Source: JAMOQA01 sp964420365
GTDB lineage: Bacteria; Acidobacteriota; Polarisedimenticolia; J045
Direction of reading: 5' to 3'
Assembly (NCBI GenBank): GCA_964420365.1
Contig: CAYQTA010000069.1
Coordinates: forward strand, 18,213-82,212
Length of the DNA: 64,000 bases
Made by a program: the position numbers and the translations under genes
Shown here: in pieces, positions 16,629 to 24,464 of the stretch
Position numbering within the stretch: position 1 is the first letter of the stretch
How the letters are laid out: every line of letters begins with the position of its first letter
Notes under the pieces: model-generated
What the model was told of the DNA's origin: nothing
The model's input: the letters and a program-made list of their open reading frames with translations, nothing else
Databases searched by the model: none

Positions 16629-17434
16629 CGTTCCCCGATCGCGCCGCGCAGCCGGGCGGACGCCCGCGCGGCGAGGTGAAGGGCCAGGCGCTCGAAGGCG
16701 CGGCTGGCCGGCGAGAACGGTTCGGCGAGCACGACGGCCCGCTGGCGACACGCCGCCTCGCGGACGGCTTCGTCCCGGGGGATCCAGCCCTCCAGCGGGA
16801 TGCCTTCCCCGAGGAAGCGGCGGCTGACGGCCTCGAGCTGGCGGTGGATCCGCCGGGCCTCCTCCCCGGAGGCGGCGCCGTTGACCACCAGGCCGACCTC
16901 CCGCAGGCGCCCCCGCATCACCTTGAGGGCGGCGTAGGCGTCGACGAGGGCGGCGGGTTCCGGCCAGGTGACCAGCAGCACCCGGTCGGCCACGTGGAGC
17001 AGCCGCGAGACCTGGTCGGCGATGCCGGCGGCGGTATCGACGAGGACGATGTCCGCGTCCCGGCGCAGGGAGAGCAGTTCCTCCGCGAAGCGAAGCTGGG
17101 CCGGCGGGTCGAGCCGCGTCAGCTCGGGCAGGCCGGAACCTGCCGGGATCACGCGGATCCCTCCCGGTCCCTCCACGGCGATCTCCGCGAGGGGCACCCC
17201 CTCGCGGAAGAAGTGCTCGATCGTTCGCCGCGGCACGATCCCGAGCAGGACGTCCAGGTTGGCGAGGCCCAGGTCCCCGTCGAGCACGGTCACCCGGGCG
17301 CCCATCCGGGCAAGGCAGATCGCGGTGTTCGCGACGAGGGAGGTCTTCCCCACGCCACCCTTGCCCGAGGTGACGGCGATCACCCGGGGCCGCGCACCGG
17401 GGAACCCCCGGCTCCCGCGGGTCGTTCCGCTCAT
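16589..17434 (-). CDS. flhG: MinD-family ATPase FlhG (FleN)
   Basis: FlhG controls flagellar number and position as an ATP-dependent MinD-like switch acting with FlhF. The 281-residue protein shows the deviant Walker A SGKGGVGKTSLVANTA near residue 24, switch I DGDLGLANLDVLLGI, and Walker B-type DIVLVDTAAGI. A C-terminal amphipathic region (FERLALHLAARASARLR) could be the membrane-targeting helix. I do not see the N-terminal DQAxxLR activating motif of many FlhG proteins. The start overlaps the flhF stop (ATGA). Confidence 0.94.
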   Translation of the reverse strand: MSGTTRGSRGFPGARPRVIAVTSGKGGVGKTSLVANTAICLARMGARVTVLDGDLGLANLDVLLGIVPRRTIEHFFREGVPLAEIAVEGPGGIRVIPAGSGLPELTRLDPPAQLRFAEELLSLRRDADIVLVDTAAGIADQVSRLLHVADRVLLVTWPEPAALVDAYAALKVMRGRLREVGLVVNGAASGEEARRIHRQLEAVSRRFLGEGIPLEGWIPRDEAVREAACRQRAVVLAEPFSPASRAFERLALHLAARASARLRGAIGERWEREARATETMH

Positions 17435-18432
17435 CGCGCGTCCTCCCCGCGGGCTCCCCGCGGTGACGGCACCGCCCAGGCGGCGAGGCGGGCCGGGTCG
17501 GCGAGCTCCAGGTCGTCCGGCACCCGGGGACCGTTCCCCAGGTGCAGGAGCGGCAGCCGGGCCCGGGCCGCGGCGGTCACGAGGGCGCCGGGCCGAACCG
17601 CCTCGTCGAGCCGGGTCGCGCCCAGGCGGCCGGGGCGCAGTCGCCGGAAGCGGCGCACCGTGTCGGCGAGGGACGCCCCGTCCCTGTCCGCCGCGAGCAG
17701 CAGCTCGATCTCCTCCGTCGACACGCCGGCGAGGATCCCCGCGAGCCGGTCCATCCCGTCCCGGTCGTGCCGGGCGATCCCCGGCGTGTCGAGGAGCAGC
17801 AGGGTCCGCGGAGGCAGCTCGACCCGCGCCCGGTCGAGGTCCCGTCGGTCTCGCACCAGGCGGAACGGAACCCCGAGCACCCGGGCGAACCCCTCGACCT
17901 GCTCCGCCCCGCCGAGGCGCTGGTCGTCGCACGAGGCGAGGACGACGCGGCGGCCGGCGGCGATCGCCTCCCGCGCGGCCACCTTGGCGAGGGTCGTCGT
18001 CTTCCCCACGCCGGGCGCACCGACGACCGCGAGCACGCGCACCCCGTCCGCGGGAACCGGCGGCTCCGCGGCGGCAAGCCACAGCCCGACGGCGCGGCGG
18101 GCGTAGGAGAGCCGCGCCAGCGGGTCACCGAGCCGTTCCTCGTCGAGGTTCGCCTCGGCGGCCCGGGCGATTCGCTCGGCCAGCACCGGCCCGAAGCCGA
18201 AGGCGAGCAGGTCGTCCCGCAACCGCTCCGCCGCTTCCGCGAGCGGGCGGGCCGGGGAAGCCGGGACCGGCGTGCCGCCCCCTCCCGCGCCGGGCCGCTC
18301 CGTCGCGGCAACGATCTCCACCCCGCCGGTGACGCGGCGCGTCTCGAGGACGACCGCTCCGGCACCCAGGACCTCGCGCACCCGCGCGAGGGCTTCCGAC
18401 GTCGTTCTGCCCCTGACCGTCTTCACGAGCAT
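17431..18432 (-). CDS. flhF: SRP-type GTPase FlhF
   Basis: FlhF recruits early flagellar components to the pole. The 333-residue protein has the short basic N-terminal domain (MLVKTVRGRTTSEALARVRE), a short linker, an N-domain and the G-domain with P-loop GAPGVGKTTTLAK, ASCDDQRLGGAEQ and the G3 LLLLDTPGI. The G4 (TKxD) element appears changed to ATRLDEA, as in many short FlhF versions. It sits between flhA and flhG with a 1-bp gap and 4-bp overlap. With FlhG it implies a polar flagellar pattern. Confidence 0.93.
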   Translation of the reverse strand: MLVKTVRGRTTSEALARVREVLGAGAVVLETRRVTGGVEIVAATERPGAGGGGTPVPASPARPLAEAAERLRDDLLAFGFGPVLAERIARAAEANLDEERLGDPLARLSYARRAVGLWLAAAEPPVPADGVRVLAVVGAPGVGKTTTLAKVAAREAIAAGRRVVLASCDDQRLGGAEQVEGFARVLGVPFRLVRDRRDLDRARVELPPRTLLLLDTPGIARHDRDGMDRLAGILAGVSTEEIELLLAADRDGASLADTVRRFRRLRPGRLGATRLDEAVRPGALVTAAARARLPLLHLGNGPRVPDDLELADPARLAAWAVPSPRGARGEDAR

Positions 18433-18433
18433 C

Positions 18434-20500
18434 TCAGCCCACCGTTGCGACCGCCTTCAGCTGGACCTCCGGCGGGATCTCGAGGGTGGAAAGGACCGGC
18501 GTGTGCGGCAGGTGCGGCCGCAGCAGCGCGGCGAGGTACGGGCGGAGTCGCGGCCCGACGACCACGGCGACCTGGCCGCCGGAGGCGGTCACCGCCTGGC
18601 CGATGCGGGAGACGATCTCCCGCGCCCGGCCGGGGGACATCCCCTCGGCGGGTCGCTCCGGCCCCCCGGGCACGAGGGCACGGGTCAGCTCGTCCTCGAG
18701 GGCGGGATCGAGACCGACCGCCTGGAGCGTTCCCTGGTCGTCGAGGAGCGGTGCGACGATCGCCCGGGCGAGCCCGCGGCGGACCGCCTCCGCGATTTCC
18801 TGGGTGTCCCGCGTGCGGGCGGCGGCGTCGGCCATCAGCTCGACGATCGTCGCCAGGTCCCGGATCGGCACCTGCTCGGTCAGCAGCGCCTGGAGCACGC
18901 GCTGGACCTCGCCGACGGTCATCCGCTCGGGCACCAGCTCCGCCACCGCCTTCGGGTGGGTGCGCTGGAGCCGGTCGAGCAGGCGGGCCACGTCCTCGCG
19001 CCCGAGCAGCTCGGCGGCGTTGCGGCGGATCACTTCCATCAGGTGCGTCGACAGCACCGACGGCGGATCGACCACGGTGTAGCCGGCGGCCCGGGCCTCG
19101 TCCGCCTTCGACGGATCGATCCAGGTCGCGGGCAGCCCGAAGGCCGGGTCACGGGTGGCGATCCCCTCGATCTTGCGGGACGCCCCGACGTCGAGGGCGA
19201 GCAGGCGGCCCCGCGGGATCCGGCCGGAGGCGATCCGCACCCCCTTGAGCAGGATGTCGTAGCGGTCCGGCGGAAGCTGCAGGTTGTCCCGTACCCGCAC
19301 CGGGGGCAGCACGAAGCCGAGCTCGGTGGCGAGCTGTCGGCGCAGTCCCTTGATCTTGTCCAGGATGCCGCCCGGCTGGTCGGCTCCCACGGCGTCGATC
19401 AGGTCGTAGCCGACCTCGACGCAGAGCGGGTCGACCCCGAGCAGTGCCTCCGCCTCGTCCACGATCTCGTCGTCCCCCGCCTCCGCCTCGGACTCCTCGG
19501 CGGGGGCGGGCTCCTCGCGCAGGCGGGCGGCGGCGGCCCGGGCGCCGGCATAGGTCACGCCCGCGAGCACGAGAAAGGCCACCTTCGGCAGGCCGGGCAC
19601 CAGCGCCAGCCCGAGCAGGGTGGCGGCGGCGATCTTCAGCGGCTTCGGCGACGACAGGAGCTGCGCCAGGACGGTCTCGCCCAGGTTGGTCTCCTGGGCG
19701 GCCCGGGTCGTGATGATGCCGCCGGCAAGGGCGATCAGCAGGGAGGGAATCGCCGAGACCAGGCCGTCGCCGATCGTCAGCACCGAGTAGGTACGCAGCG
19801 CCTCCGAGATGTCCATCCCCTGCTGGAGGACGCCGATGGCGATCCCCGCGAGGATGTTGATCATCGTGATGACGAGGGCCGCGATCGCGTCCCGCTGGGT
19901 GAAGCGGACCGCGCCGTCCATGGAGCCGAAGAACTCGGCCTCCTTCTGGATCTTCTCGCGCCGGGCGATCGCCTCCTTCTCGGTGATCAGGCCGGCGCTC
20001 AGGTCCGCGTCGATCGCCATCTGCTTGCCGGGCATCGCGTCCAGGGTGAAGCGGGCGATCACCTCGGAGATGCGGGTCGAGCCGTGGGCGATCACGACGA
20101 ACTGGATCACGAGCAGCACGAGGAAGACGACGACGCCGACGATGAACGAACCGCCGACGACGAACTGCCCGAACGACTGGATCACGACGCCGGCCGCGCG
20201 GGTTCCCTGGTCCCCCTGGAGCAGGATCAGCCGCGTCGAGGCGATGTTGAGGGCGAGGCGATAGAGGGTGACGAGCAGGAGCAGCGAGGGAAAGGCGGAG
20301 AAGTTCGTCGGCCCCGGGATGTACATCGCGGTCATCAGGATCACGATGGACAGCGCCAGGTTGACCGTGATCAGGAGGTCGAGGACGGCGGTCGGCAGGG
20401 GGACGATGATCAGGCCGAGGGCCAGGATCACCGCCACCGGCAGCACCAGGTGGTACCGGGACGCCGGCGTCGCCGCGCCCGCGATCGCGCCCGTGCTCAC
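18434..20500 (-). CDS. flhA: Flagellar type III export gate protein FlhA
   Basis: FlhA is the ring-forming export gate that docks substrates and chaperones. It is 688 residues. The N-terminal half has about eight membrane helices, with the conserved FHIPEP-family loop region PSLLLLVTLYRLALNIASTR and GDQGTRAAGVVIQSFGQFVV plus DLSAGLITEKEAIARREKIQ. The cytoplasmic half contains IKGLRRQLATELGFVLPPVR and RRNAAELLGREDVARLLDRL. The start is GTG 20500, overlapping the flhB stop by 4 bp. Confidence 0.96.
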   Translation of the reverse strand: MSTGAIAGAATPASRYHLVLPVAVILALGLIIVPLPTAVLDLLITVNLALSIVILMTAMYIPGPTNFSAFPSLLLLVTLYRLALNIASTRLILLQGDQGTRAAGVVIQSFGQFVVGGSFIVGVVVFLVLLVIQFVVIAHGSTRISEVIARFTLDAMPGKQMAIDADLSAGLITEKEAIARREKIQKEAEFFGSMDGAVRFTQRDAIAALVITMINILAGIAIGVLQQGMDISEALRTYSVLTIGDGLVSAIPSLLIALAGGIITTRAAQETNLGETVLAQLLSSPKPLKIAAATLLGLALVPGLPKVAFLVLAGVTYAGARAAAARLREEPAPAEESEAEAGDDEIVDEAEALLGVDPLCVEVGYDLIDAVGADQPGGILDKIKGLRRQLATELGFVLPPVRVRDNLQLPPDRYDILLKGVRIASGRIPRGRLLALDVGASRKIEGIATRDPAFGLPATWIDPSKADEARAAGYTVVDPPSVLSTHLMEVIRRNAAELLGREDVARLLDRLQRTHPKAVAELVPERMTVGEVQRVLQALLTEQVPIRDLATIVELMADAAARTRDTQEIAEAVRRGLARAIVAPLLDDQGTLQAVGLDPALEDELTRALVPGGPERPAEGMSPGRAREIVSRIGQAVTASGGQVAVVVGPRLRPYLAALLRPHLPHTPVLSTLEIPPEVQLKAVATVG

Positions 20501-21621
20501 GGCGTCACCTCCCTAGGACCGGCGGTCTCCGCCTCCACTTCCGGGTGGGCGCGGTAGGCCCCCCGGCGCCGGTTCCAGATCCAGGCGAACACCTCGGCGA
20601 CCGCCCGGTAGAGGGACTCCGGGATCGGCGCGCCGACCCGGCACAGCTTCTCCAGGGTCCGGGCGAGGGGCGGGTCCTCGACGAGGGGAATCCCGTGCTT
20701 GCGGGCGATCTCCTTGATCTTCCGCGCCACCACGCCCTTCCCCTTGGCGAGGACGAGCGGCGCGTCCATCTTTTCCTGCTCGTACTTCAGCGCGACGGCG
20801 ACGTGGGTCGGGTTGGTCACGACGACGTCCGCCTGGGGTACCGCGGCCATCATCCGGCGGCGCGCCAGCTCGAACATCTTCTGCTTCTGCTTCCGCTTGA
20901 CCTCCGCCGGGATCTCCCGCTCCTTCGCCTCGTCCTTGACCTCCTTCTTCGTCATGTAGAGGTTGCGGTACCAGCGCCACCGCACCCACGCATAGTCGGC
21001 GACGGCGACGACCAGGCCGATCGCGAAGGCCCAGAGCAGGATCCGCCGGATGATCAACGCGGTTTCCTGGAAGATCGCCGGCGGCGCGAGGAGCGCGAGG
21101 TTCATCACCTCGCCCCACTCCGGCAGCAGGATCAGCCAGATCAGCGCCGCGTAGAGGATCGTCTTGACGAGCGCCTTCCCCGCGTTGAACAGGTTGTCGA
21201 GCTGGACCAGCTTCTTCAGCCCCGTGAACGGGTTGATCTTGCCGAAGTCGATCCGCAGGGCGTCCTTCGCCACGCGCATGCGGGTCTGCAGGTACTGGCC
21301 GACGATCGCGCCCACCATGATGGCGAGGAGCAGCGGACCGATCAGCCAGGCGGCGTCCCGGGCGGCCTGGAGGATGGTGCGCGGCAGCTCCTCGAGGGCG
21401 GGGACCGCCCGCGGGGTCGCGAGCCAGCGCCGGACCATCACCTGGGCGCTGCCGAGGAACCAGCCCCCGAACAGCATCGCCCAGGCGAGGAACAGCCCGA
21501 GAGACGAGACCTGCCCGACGTCCTGGGAGCGCGCGACGTTTCCCTTGTCGAGCGCGCGCTCGATCTGCCGGTCGGTCGGTTTCTCCGTCCGCTGGTCGCG
21601 ATCCTGCCGGGGGTCGGCCAT
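20497..21621 (-). CDS. flhB: Flagellar export switch protein FlhB
   Basis: FlhB sets substrate specificity of the export apparatus, switching from rod/hook to filament proteins after self-cleavage. The 374-residue protein has the N-terminal KTEKPT-like QRTEKPTDRQIERALDKGN, four membrane helices, the basic linker YMTKKEVKDEAKEREIPAEV, and the autocleavage site TNPTH near residue 267, where VTNPTHVAVALKY carries valine where tyrosine is more usual. A cytoplasmic tail of about 90 residues ends the protein. It is followed immediately by flhA and preceded by fliR. Confidence 0.96.
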   Translation of the reverse strand: MADPRQDRDQRTEKPTDRQIERALDKGNVARSQDVGQVSSLGLFLAWAMLFGGWFLGSAQVMVRRWLATPRAVPALEELPRTILQAARDAAWLIGPLLLAIMVGAIVGQYLQTRMRVAKDALRIDFGKINPFTGLKKLVQLDNLFNAGKALVKTILYAALIWLILLPEWGEVMNLALLAPPAIFQETALIIRRILLWAFAIGLVVAVADYAWVRWRWYRNLYMTKKEVKDEAKEREIPAEVKRKQKQKMFELARRRMMAAVPQADVVVTNPTHVAVALKYEQEKMDAPLVLAKGKGVVARKIKEIARKHGIPLVEDPPLARTLEKLCRVGAPIPESLYRAVAEVFAWIWNRRRGAYRAHPEVEAETAGPREVTP

Positions 21622-21631
21622 GAGAGCCTCC

Positions 21632-22408
21632 TCAGGATCCCGCGAGCACGCGGAGGAACCGGGCGACGTCGTGGGTCGTCCCCCGGAAGGTCTCGGAGAT
21701 CAGCGGTGCCATCAGCCGGAGCGAGAGGCCCGCCACGACGAGTCCCACCCCGAGGCGGATCGGCGCCCCGACGACGAGCACGTGCATCTGGGGCACGGCC
21801 CGGTTGACCAGCATCAGGCCCAGGTCGACGAGGAACCCGGTGACGATGATCGGCGCCGCCAGCCGGAACCCGAGGGTGATCACCCGCGCGCTGACGCGGA
21901 CGACGAACGGCAGCCATGGACCGTCGAGAACGGCCGCCCCCGGGGGCACGATCTCCCACGACCGGGCGAGAACTCCGAGCACCTGCTCGGGACCACCGAT
22001 CGCGACGAAGACGAGCATCCCCATCAACCGGTAGAAGATCCCGATCGTCGGCGCCTGCATCTGGGTCACCGGGTCGAGCATCGCCGCCATCGCGAGGCCG
22101 GTCGGGTAGCCGGCGAGCCCCCCCGCGTAGAGCGCGATCTCCACGGTCATCGACGCCGCGAAGCCGATGACGAACCCGACCAGCGACTCGACCACGACGA
22201 GCCGGAGGATGCCGACCCCCGCCGGGACCGGCGGGACGACCGGCGCGACGATCACCGCGATCAGCACCGCGAGCCCGACCCGCACCCGCTTCGGCACCGC
22301 CTCCGAGCCGTAGATCGGAACGACCGCCACCATCGCCGCCCCCCGCAGGACGAGGGCGAACGTCCCGAGCAGGTCGTTCCAGGGGAGGCGGAAGACGAGG
22401 GCGTCCAT
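21632..22408 (-). CDS. fliR: Flagellar export protein FliR
   Basis: FliR is part of the FliPQR export pore in the basal-body centre. The 258-residue protein is almost entirely hydrophobic with about six membrane helices, including FALVLRGAAMVAVVPIYGSE and VVVESLVGFVIGFAASMTVE, a family-typical segment ahead of AGGLAGYPTGLAMAAMLDPV. The C-terminus contains LGLMLVNRAVPQMHVLVVGA. Start and spacing (11 bp to flhB, 15 bp after fliQ) fit the fliPQR-flhBA order. Confidence 0.95.
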   Translation of the reverse strand: MDALVFRLPWNDLLGTFALVLRGAAMVAVVPIYGSEAVPKRVRVGLAVLIAVIVAPVVPPVPAGVGILRLVVVESLVGFVIGFAASMTVEIALYAGGLAGYPTGLAMAAMLDPVTQMQAPTIGIFYRLMGMLVFVAIGGPEQVLGVLARSWEIVPPGAAVLDGPWLPFVVRVSARVITLGFRLAAPIIVTGFLVDLGLMLVNRAVPQMHVLVVGAPIRLGVGLVVAGLSLRLMAPLISETFRGTTHDVARFLRVLAGS

Positions 22409-22423
22409 CGGGCGGGAACCTCC

Positions 22424-22693
22424 TCAGCCGACCAGGGTGGAAGCGAGCTCGAAGATCTCGCGGGTGAACGAGAGCAGGACGCGCAGCATCCAGCTCATCG
22501 CGACGACGAACACGAGAAATACGGCCAGGATCTTCGGAATGAAGGTGATCGTCACGTCCTGGATCGAGGTCGCCACCTGCAGGATGCTGACGATCACCCC
22601 GACGAGCATCCCCGCCACGAGCATCGGCATCGCCACGAACAGCGCCGTGCGCATCGCGTCGTGCCCCACCGCCAGCACCATCATTTCGTCCAT
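22424..22693 (-). CDS. fliQ: Flagellar export protein FliQ
   Basis: FliQ (89 residues) packs around the FliP-FliR pore. It has the family pattern of two membrane helices: AMRTALFVAMPMLVAGMLVG and ILAVFLVFVVAMSWMLRVLL, separated by SILQVATSIQDVTITFIPKI. Size and sequence are standard. It lies 10 bp after fliP and 15 bp before fliR. Confidence 0.95.
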   Translation of the reverse strand: MDEMMVLAVGHDAMRTALFVAMPMLVAGMLVGVIVSILQVATSIQDVTITFIPKILAVFLVFVVAMSWMLRVLLSFTREIFELASTLVG

Positions 22694-22703
22694 GGCGACC
22701 TCC

Positions 22704-23453
22704 TCACCGGATACCGGCGACGAGGGATCCCGCGATCAGGGACCACCCGTCGACCAGCACGAAGAGCAGGATCTTGAACGGCAGCGACACCATCGCCGGG
22801 GGCAGCATCATCATTCCCATCGAGAGCAGCACCGAGGCGACGACCAGGTCGACCACCAGGAAGGGCAGGAACAGCAGGAACCCGATCTCGAAGGCGACGC
22901 GCAGCTCGGAGATCACGTAGGCCGGCACGATCACCCGCAGCGGCAGCTCCTCGGGACCCTTCGGCTGGGGCAGCCGGGCCATCTTGACGAACAGCTCCAG
23001 GTCGGTCTGCCGCGTGTTCCGCAGCATGAACTCGCGGAACGGGACCGCCGCCTCGTGCACCGCCTCGACCGCGTCGATCTCCCCGTCCGCCCAGGGCTGC
23101 CAGGCGCGTTCCTTCACCTGGTCGATCACCGGCCCCATCACGAAGAGGGTCATGAAGAGCGAGAGCCCGATGATCACCTGGTTCGGCGGCATCTGGGGCG
23201 AGCCCAGCGCCTGGCGCAGGAAGTGGAACGCGACGACGAACCTCACGAACGAGGTCATCATCAGGAGGATCGACGGCGCGATCGCGAGGACGGTGAACAG
23301 GATCAGCAGGCGGACCGCCGTCGAGGACGGGCCGAGCCCCGCCGAGTCGGAGAGCTTCAGCTCGATGGCCGACTCCGCGGGGGCGGCGAGGGCCGTCCCG
23401 CACGCCGCGAGCGCGAGCAGCGCGAGCACCGCGCCGAGGCGCCGCCGGCTCAT
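22704..23453 (-). CDS. fliP: Flagellar export protein FliP
   Basis: FliP is the core pore subunit. The 249-residue precursor has a signal peptide (LGAVLALLALAACGTALAAP). Hydrophobic segments follow, with the signature MMTSFVRFVVAFHFLRQALG, PPNQVIIGLSLFMTLFVMGP and the C-terminal FLLFLPFLVVDLVVASVLLS plus GMMMLPPAMVSLPFKILLFV. The start overlaps the fliO stop by 4 bp (ATGA). Confidence 0.96.
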   Translation of the reverse strand: MSRRRLGAVLALLALAACGTALAAPAESAIELKLSDSAGLGPSSTAVRLLILFTVLAIAPSILLMMTSFVRFVVAFHFLRQALGSPQMPPNQVIIGLSLFMTLFVMGPVIDQVKERAWQPWADGEIDAVEAVHEAAVPFREFMLRNTRQTDLELFVKMARLPQPKGPEELPLRVIVPAYVISELRVAFEIGFLLFLPFLVVDLVVASVLLSMGMMMLPPAMVSLPFKILLFVLVDGWSLIAGSLVAGIR

Positions 23454-23824
23454 CGCGCCGCGCCTCCCATCTTCCTCAGGCTCTCGGCGAGCCGCGCCGG
23501 GAAGTCGAGCAGCCGCCCGGGAGGCGGCTCGTCCGGGGAGGACGCGTCCCCGGCGGGGACCTCGTCCGGGTCGACCAGCTCGGAGACCAGCGACACCGCG
23601 TGCTCGGTGACACCGACCAGCAGGCGACGATCGCCGTGCCGAACGACCGCAAGGTGGGCGCCCCGCGCGAGGGGCACCCGCTCTTCCACCTCGAGCAGGC
23701 GTGGACGGCGCATGCGCCCGGTGCGCCGCAGGACCCGGGCGGTCACCGGCACCAGGGCGACGACGGCGACCAGTGCGCCGACCGCCCGCAGCACGTCGAC
23801 CAGTCCGACGCCGGCATCAACCAT
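23450..23824 (-). CDS. fliO: Flagellar export assembly protein FliO
   Basis: FliO helps FliP assemble. The 124-residue protein has one N-terminal membrane helix (about 9-27, VDVLRAVGALVAVVALVPVT), a small beta-rich cytoplasmic domain (LLEVEERVPLARGAHLAVVR, then RRLLVGVTEHAVSLVSEL), and a Pro/Asp-rich tail. Sequence conservation in the family is weak, so the call rests on topology, the RLLVGVTE-type motif and position between the fliN-like gene and fliP, both of which it overlaps. Confidence 0.88.
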   Translation of the reverse strand: MVDAGVGLVDVLRAVGALVAVVALVPVTARVLRRTGRMRRPRLLEVEERVPLARGAHLAVVRHGDRRLLVGVTEHAVSLVSELVDPDEVPAGDASSPDEPPPGRLLDFPARLAESLRKMGGAAR

Positions 23825-24182
23825 CGTCCCGGTCTCCCAGGGAGGTCAGCCGCAGCCAGAGCCGGTGCTTGATCTCGACGATCTCCCCCCGGCCGAGCAC
23901 CGCGCCCTCGGTGATCAGCTCCGCCGGTTCCCCGATCGTGGTCTCGAGGGGGAAGACGGTCCCCTCCTCCGCCTCCCGCACCGCGCGCAGGGTGGCCATC
24001 CCCCGGGCGATGCGGGCGGAGAGCGGCAGGGGGATCCCCAGGTAGGCGGCGGGCGTCCCCGGGAGGGGATCCTTCCCGCGGGTCTCCCGGGGCCCCTGCT
24101 TCGCGGCCCCCTTCCGTGACCCCTTCGCGGCGGGCGAGGGAGCCTCCGCGGGCGGCGACGTGACGGCAGCCGGCTCGGGCAT
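23817..24182 (-). CDS. FliN-like switch/export protein (second SpoA-domain paralogue)
   Basis: A 121-residue protein with a charged Pro/Ala/Lys-rich N-terminus and a C-terminal SpoA-type domain: IPLPLSARIARGMATLRAVR, GTVFPLETTIGEPAELITEG, and GAVLGRGEIVEIKHRLWLRL. It is more divergent than FliN at 14370; it reads like FliN/FliY proteins that begin fliO-P-Q-R operons. ATG 24182 was chosen for AGGAGGT about 5 nt upstream; a longer frame would cross the promoter. It is the first gene of the roughly 10-kb export/switch operon, 31 bp from a sigma54 promoter, and overlaps fliO by 8 bp. Confidence 0.8.
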   Translation of the reverse strand: MPEPAAVTSPPAEAPSPAAKGSRKGAAKQGPRETRGKDPLPGTPAAYLGIPLPLSARIARGMATLRAVREAEEGTVFPLETTIGEPAELITEGAVLGRGEIVEIKHRLWLRLTSLGDRDDG

Positions 24183-24213
24183 ACGGACCTCCTGCTTCGC
24201 GTCCTCGCGGAAG

Positions 24214-24229
24214 AGCAAGGCCCGTGCCG
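24214..24229 (-). promoter_or_regulatory. sigma54 promoter of the export/switch operon
   Basis: Reverse-strand CGGCACG-N4-TTGCT, nearly identical to the consensus TGGCACG-N4-TTGCW. The predicted start is near 24204, giving a leader of about 22 nt with a good ribosome site. Confidence 0.88.
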
Positions 24230-24326
24230 TCCCGTGCGACAGGCATCAACTCGCAGCAATACCAGTCACTTCGATCCGGACGGCCCGCCGTCCCGCCGAC
24301 GGCCCCCCGCCGTCCGCGCCCAGCCG

Positions 24327-24363
24327 CCGTCGATCCGTTGACGCCCCCCCGGCAGCTCCTTCC
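24327..24363. promoter_or_regulatory. Putative activator sites upstream of the export operon promoter
   Basis: Two elements lie together. CCGTCGATCCGTTGACGCCC (24327-24346) contains the imperfect dyad CGTCGA-N4-TTGACG and is repeated exactly at 40828-40847 upstream of the flgB promoter. GGCA-GCTCC-TTCC (24351-24363) is a variant of the dyad found upstream of all six sigma54 promoters. Distance to the -24 element is about 100-135 bp, suitable for an enhancer-binding protein. Function is inferred from position and repetition. Confidence 0.5.
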
Positions 24364-24383
24364 CTCCCCCGGCCCCGGGCCAG

Positions 24384-24413
24384 GAAAGAAGCCCGGCGCG
24401 GGGCGCGCCGGGC
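24384..24413 (-). terminator. Intrinsic terminator after flgE
   Basis: The stem GCCCGGCGCG/CGCGCCGGGC (24391-24413, 3-nt loop) is followed on the reverse strand by TTCTTTCC. It is 51 bp past the flgE stop and separates flgD-flgE from the export operon. Confidence 0.85.
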
Positions 24414-24464
24414 GGTGCGGGGGCCGGACCCTCCGTGGGCCTCCAGGATCGCTTGCCGCGGAAC

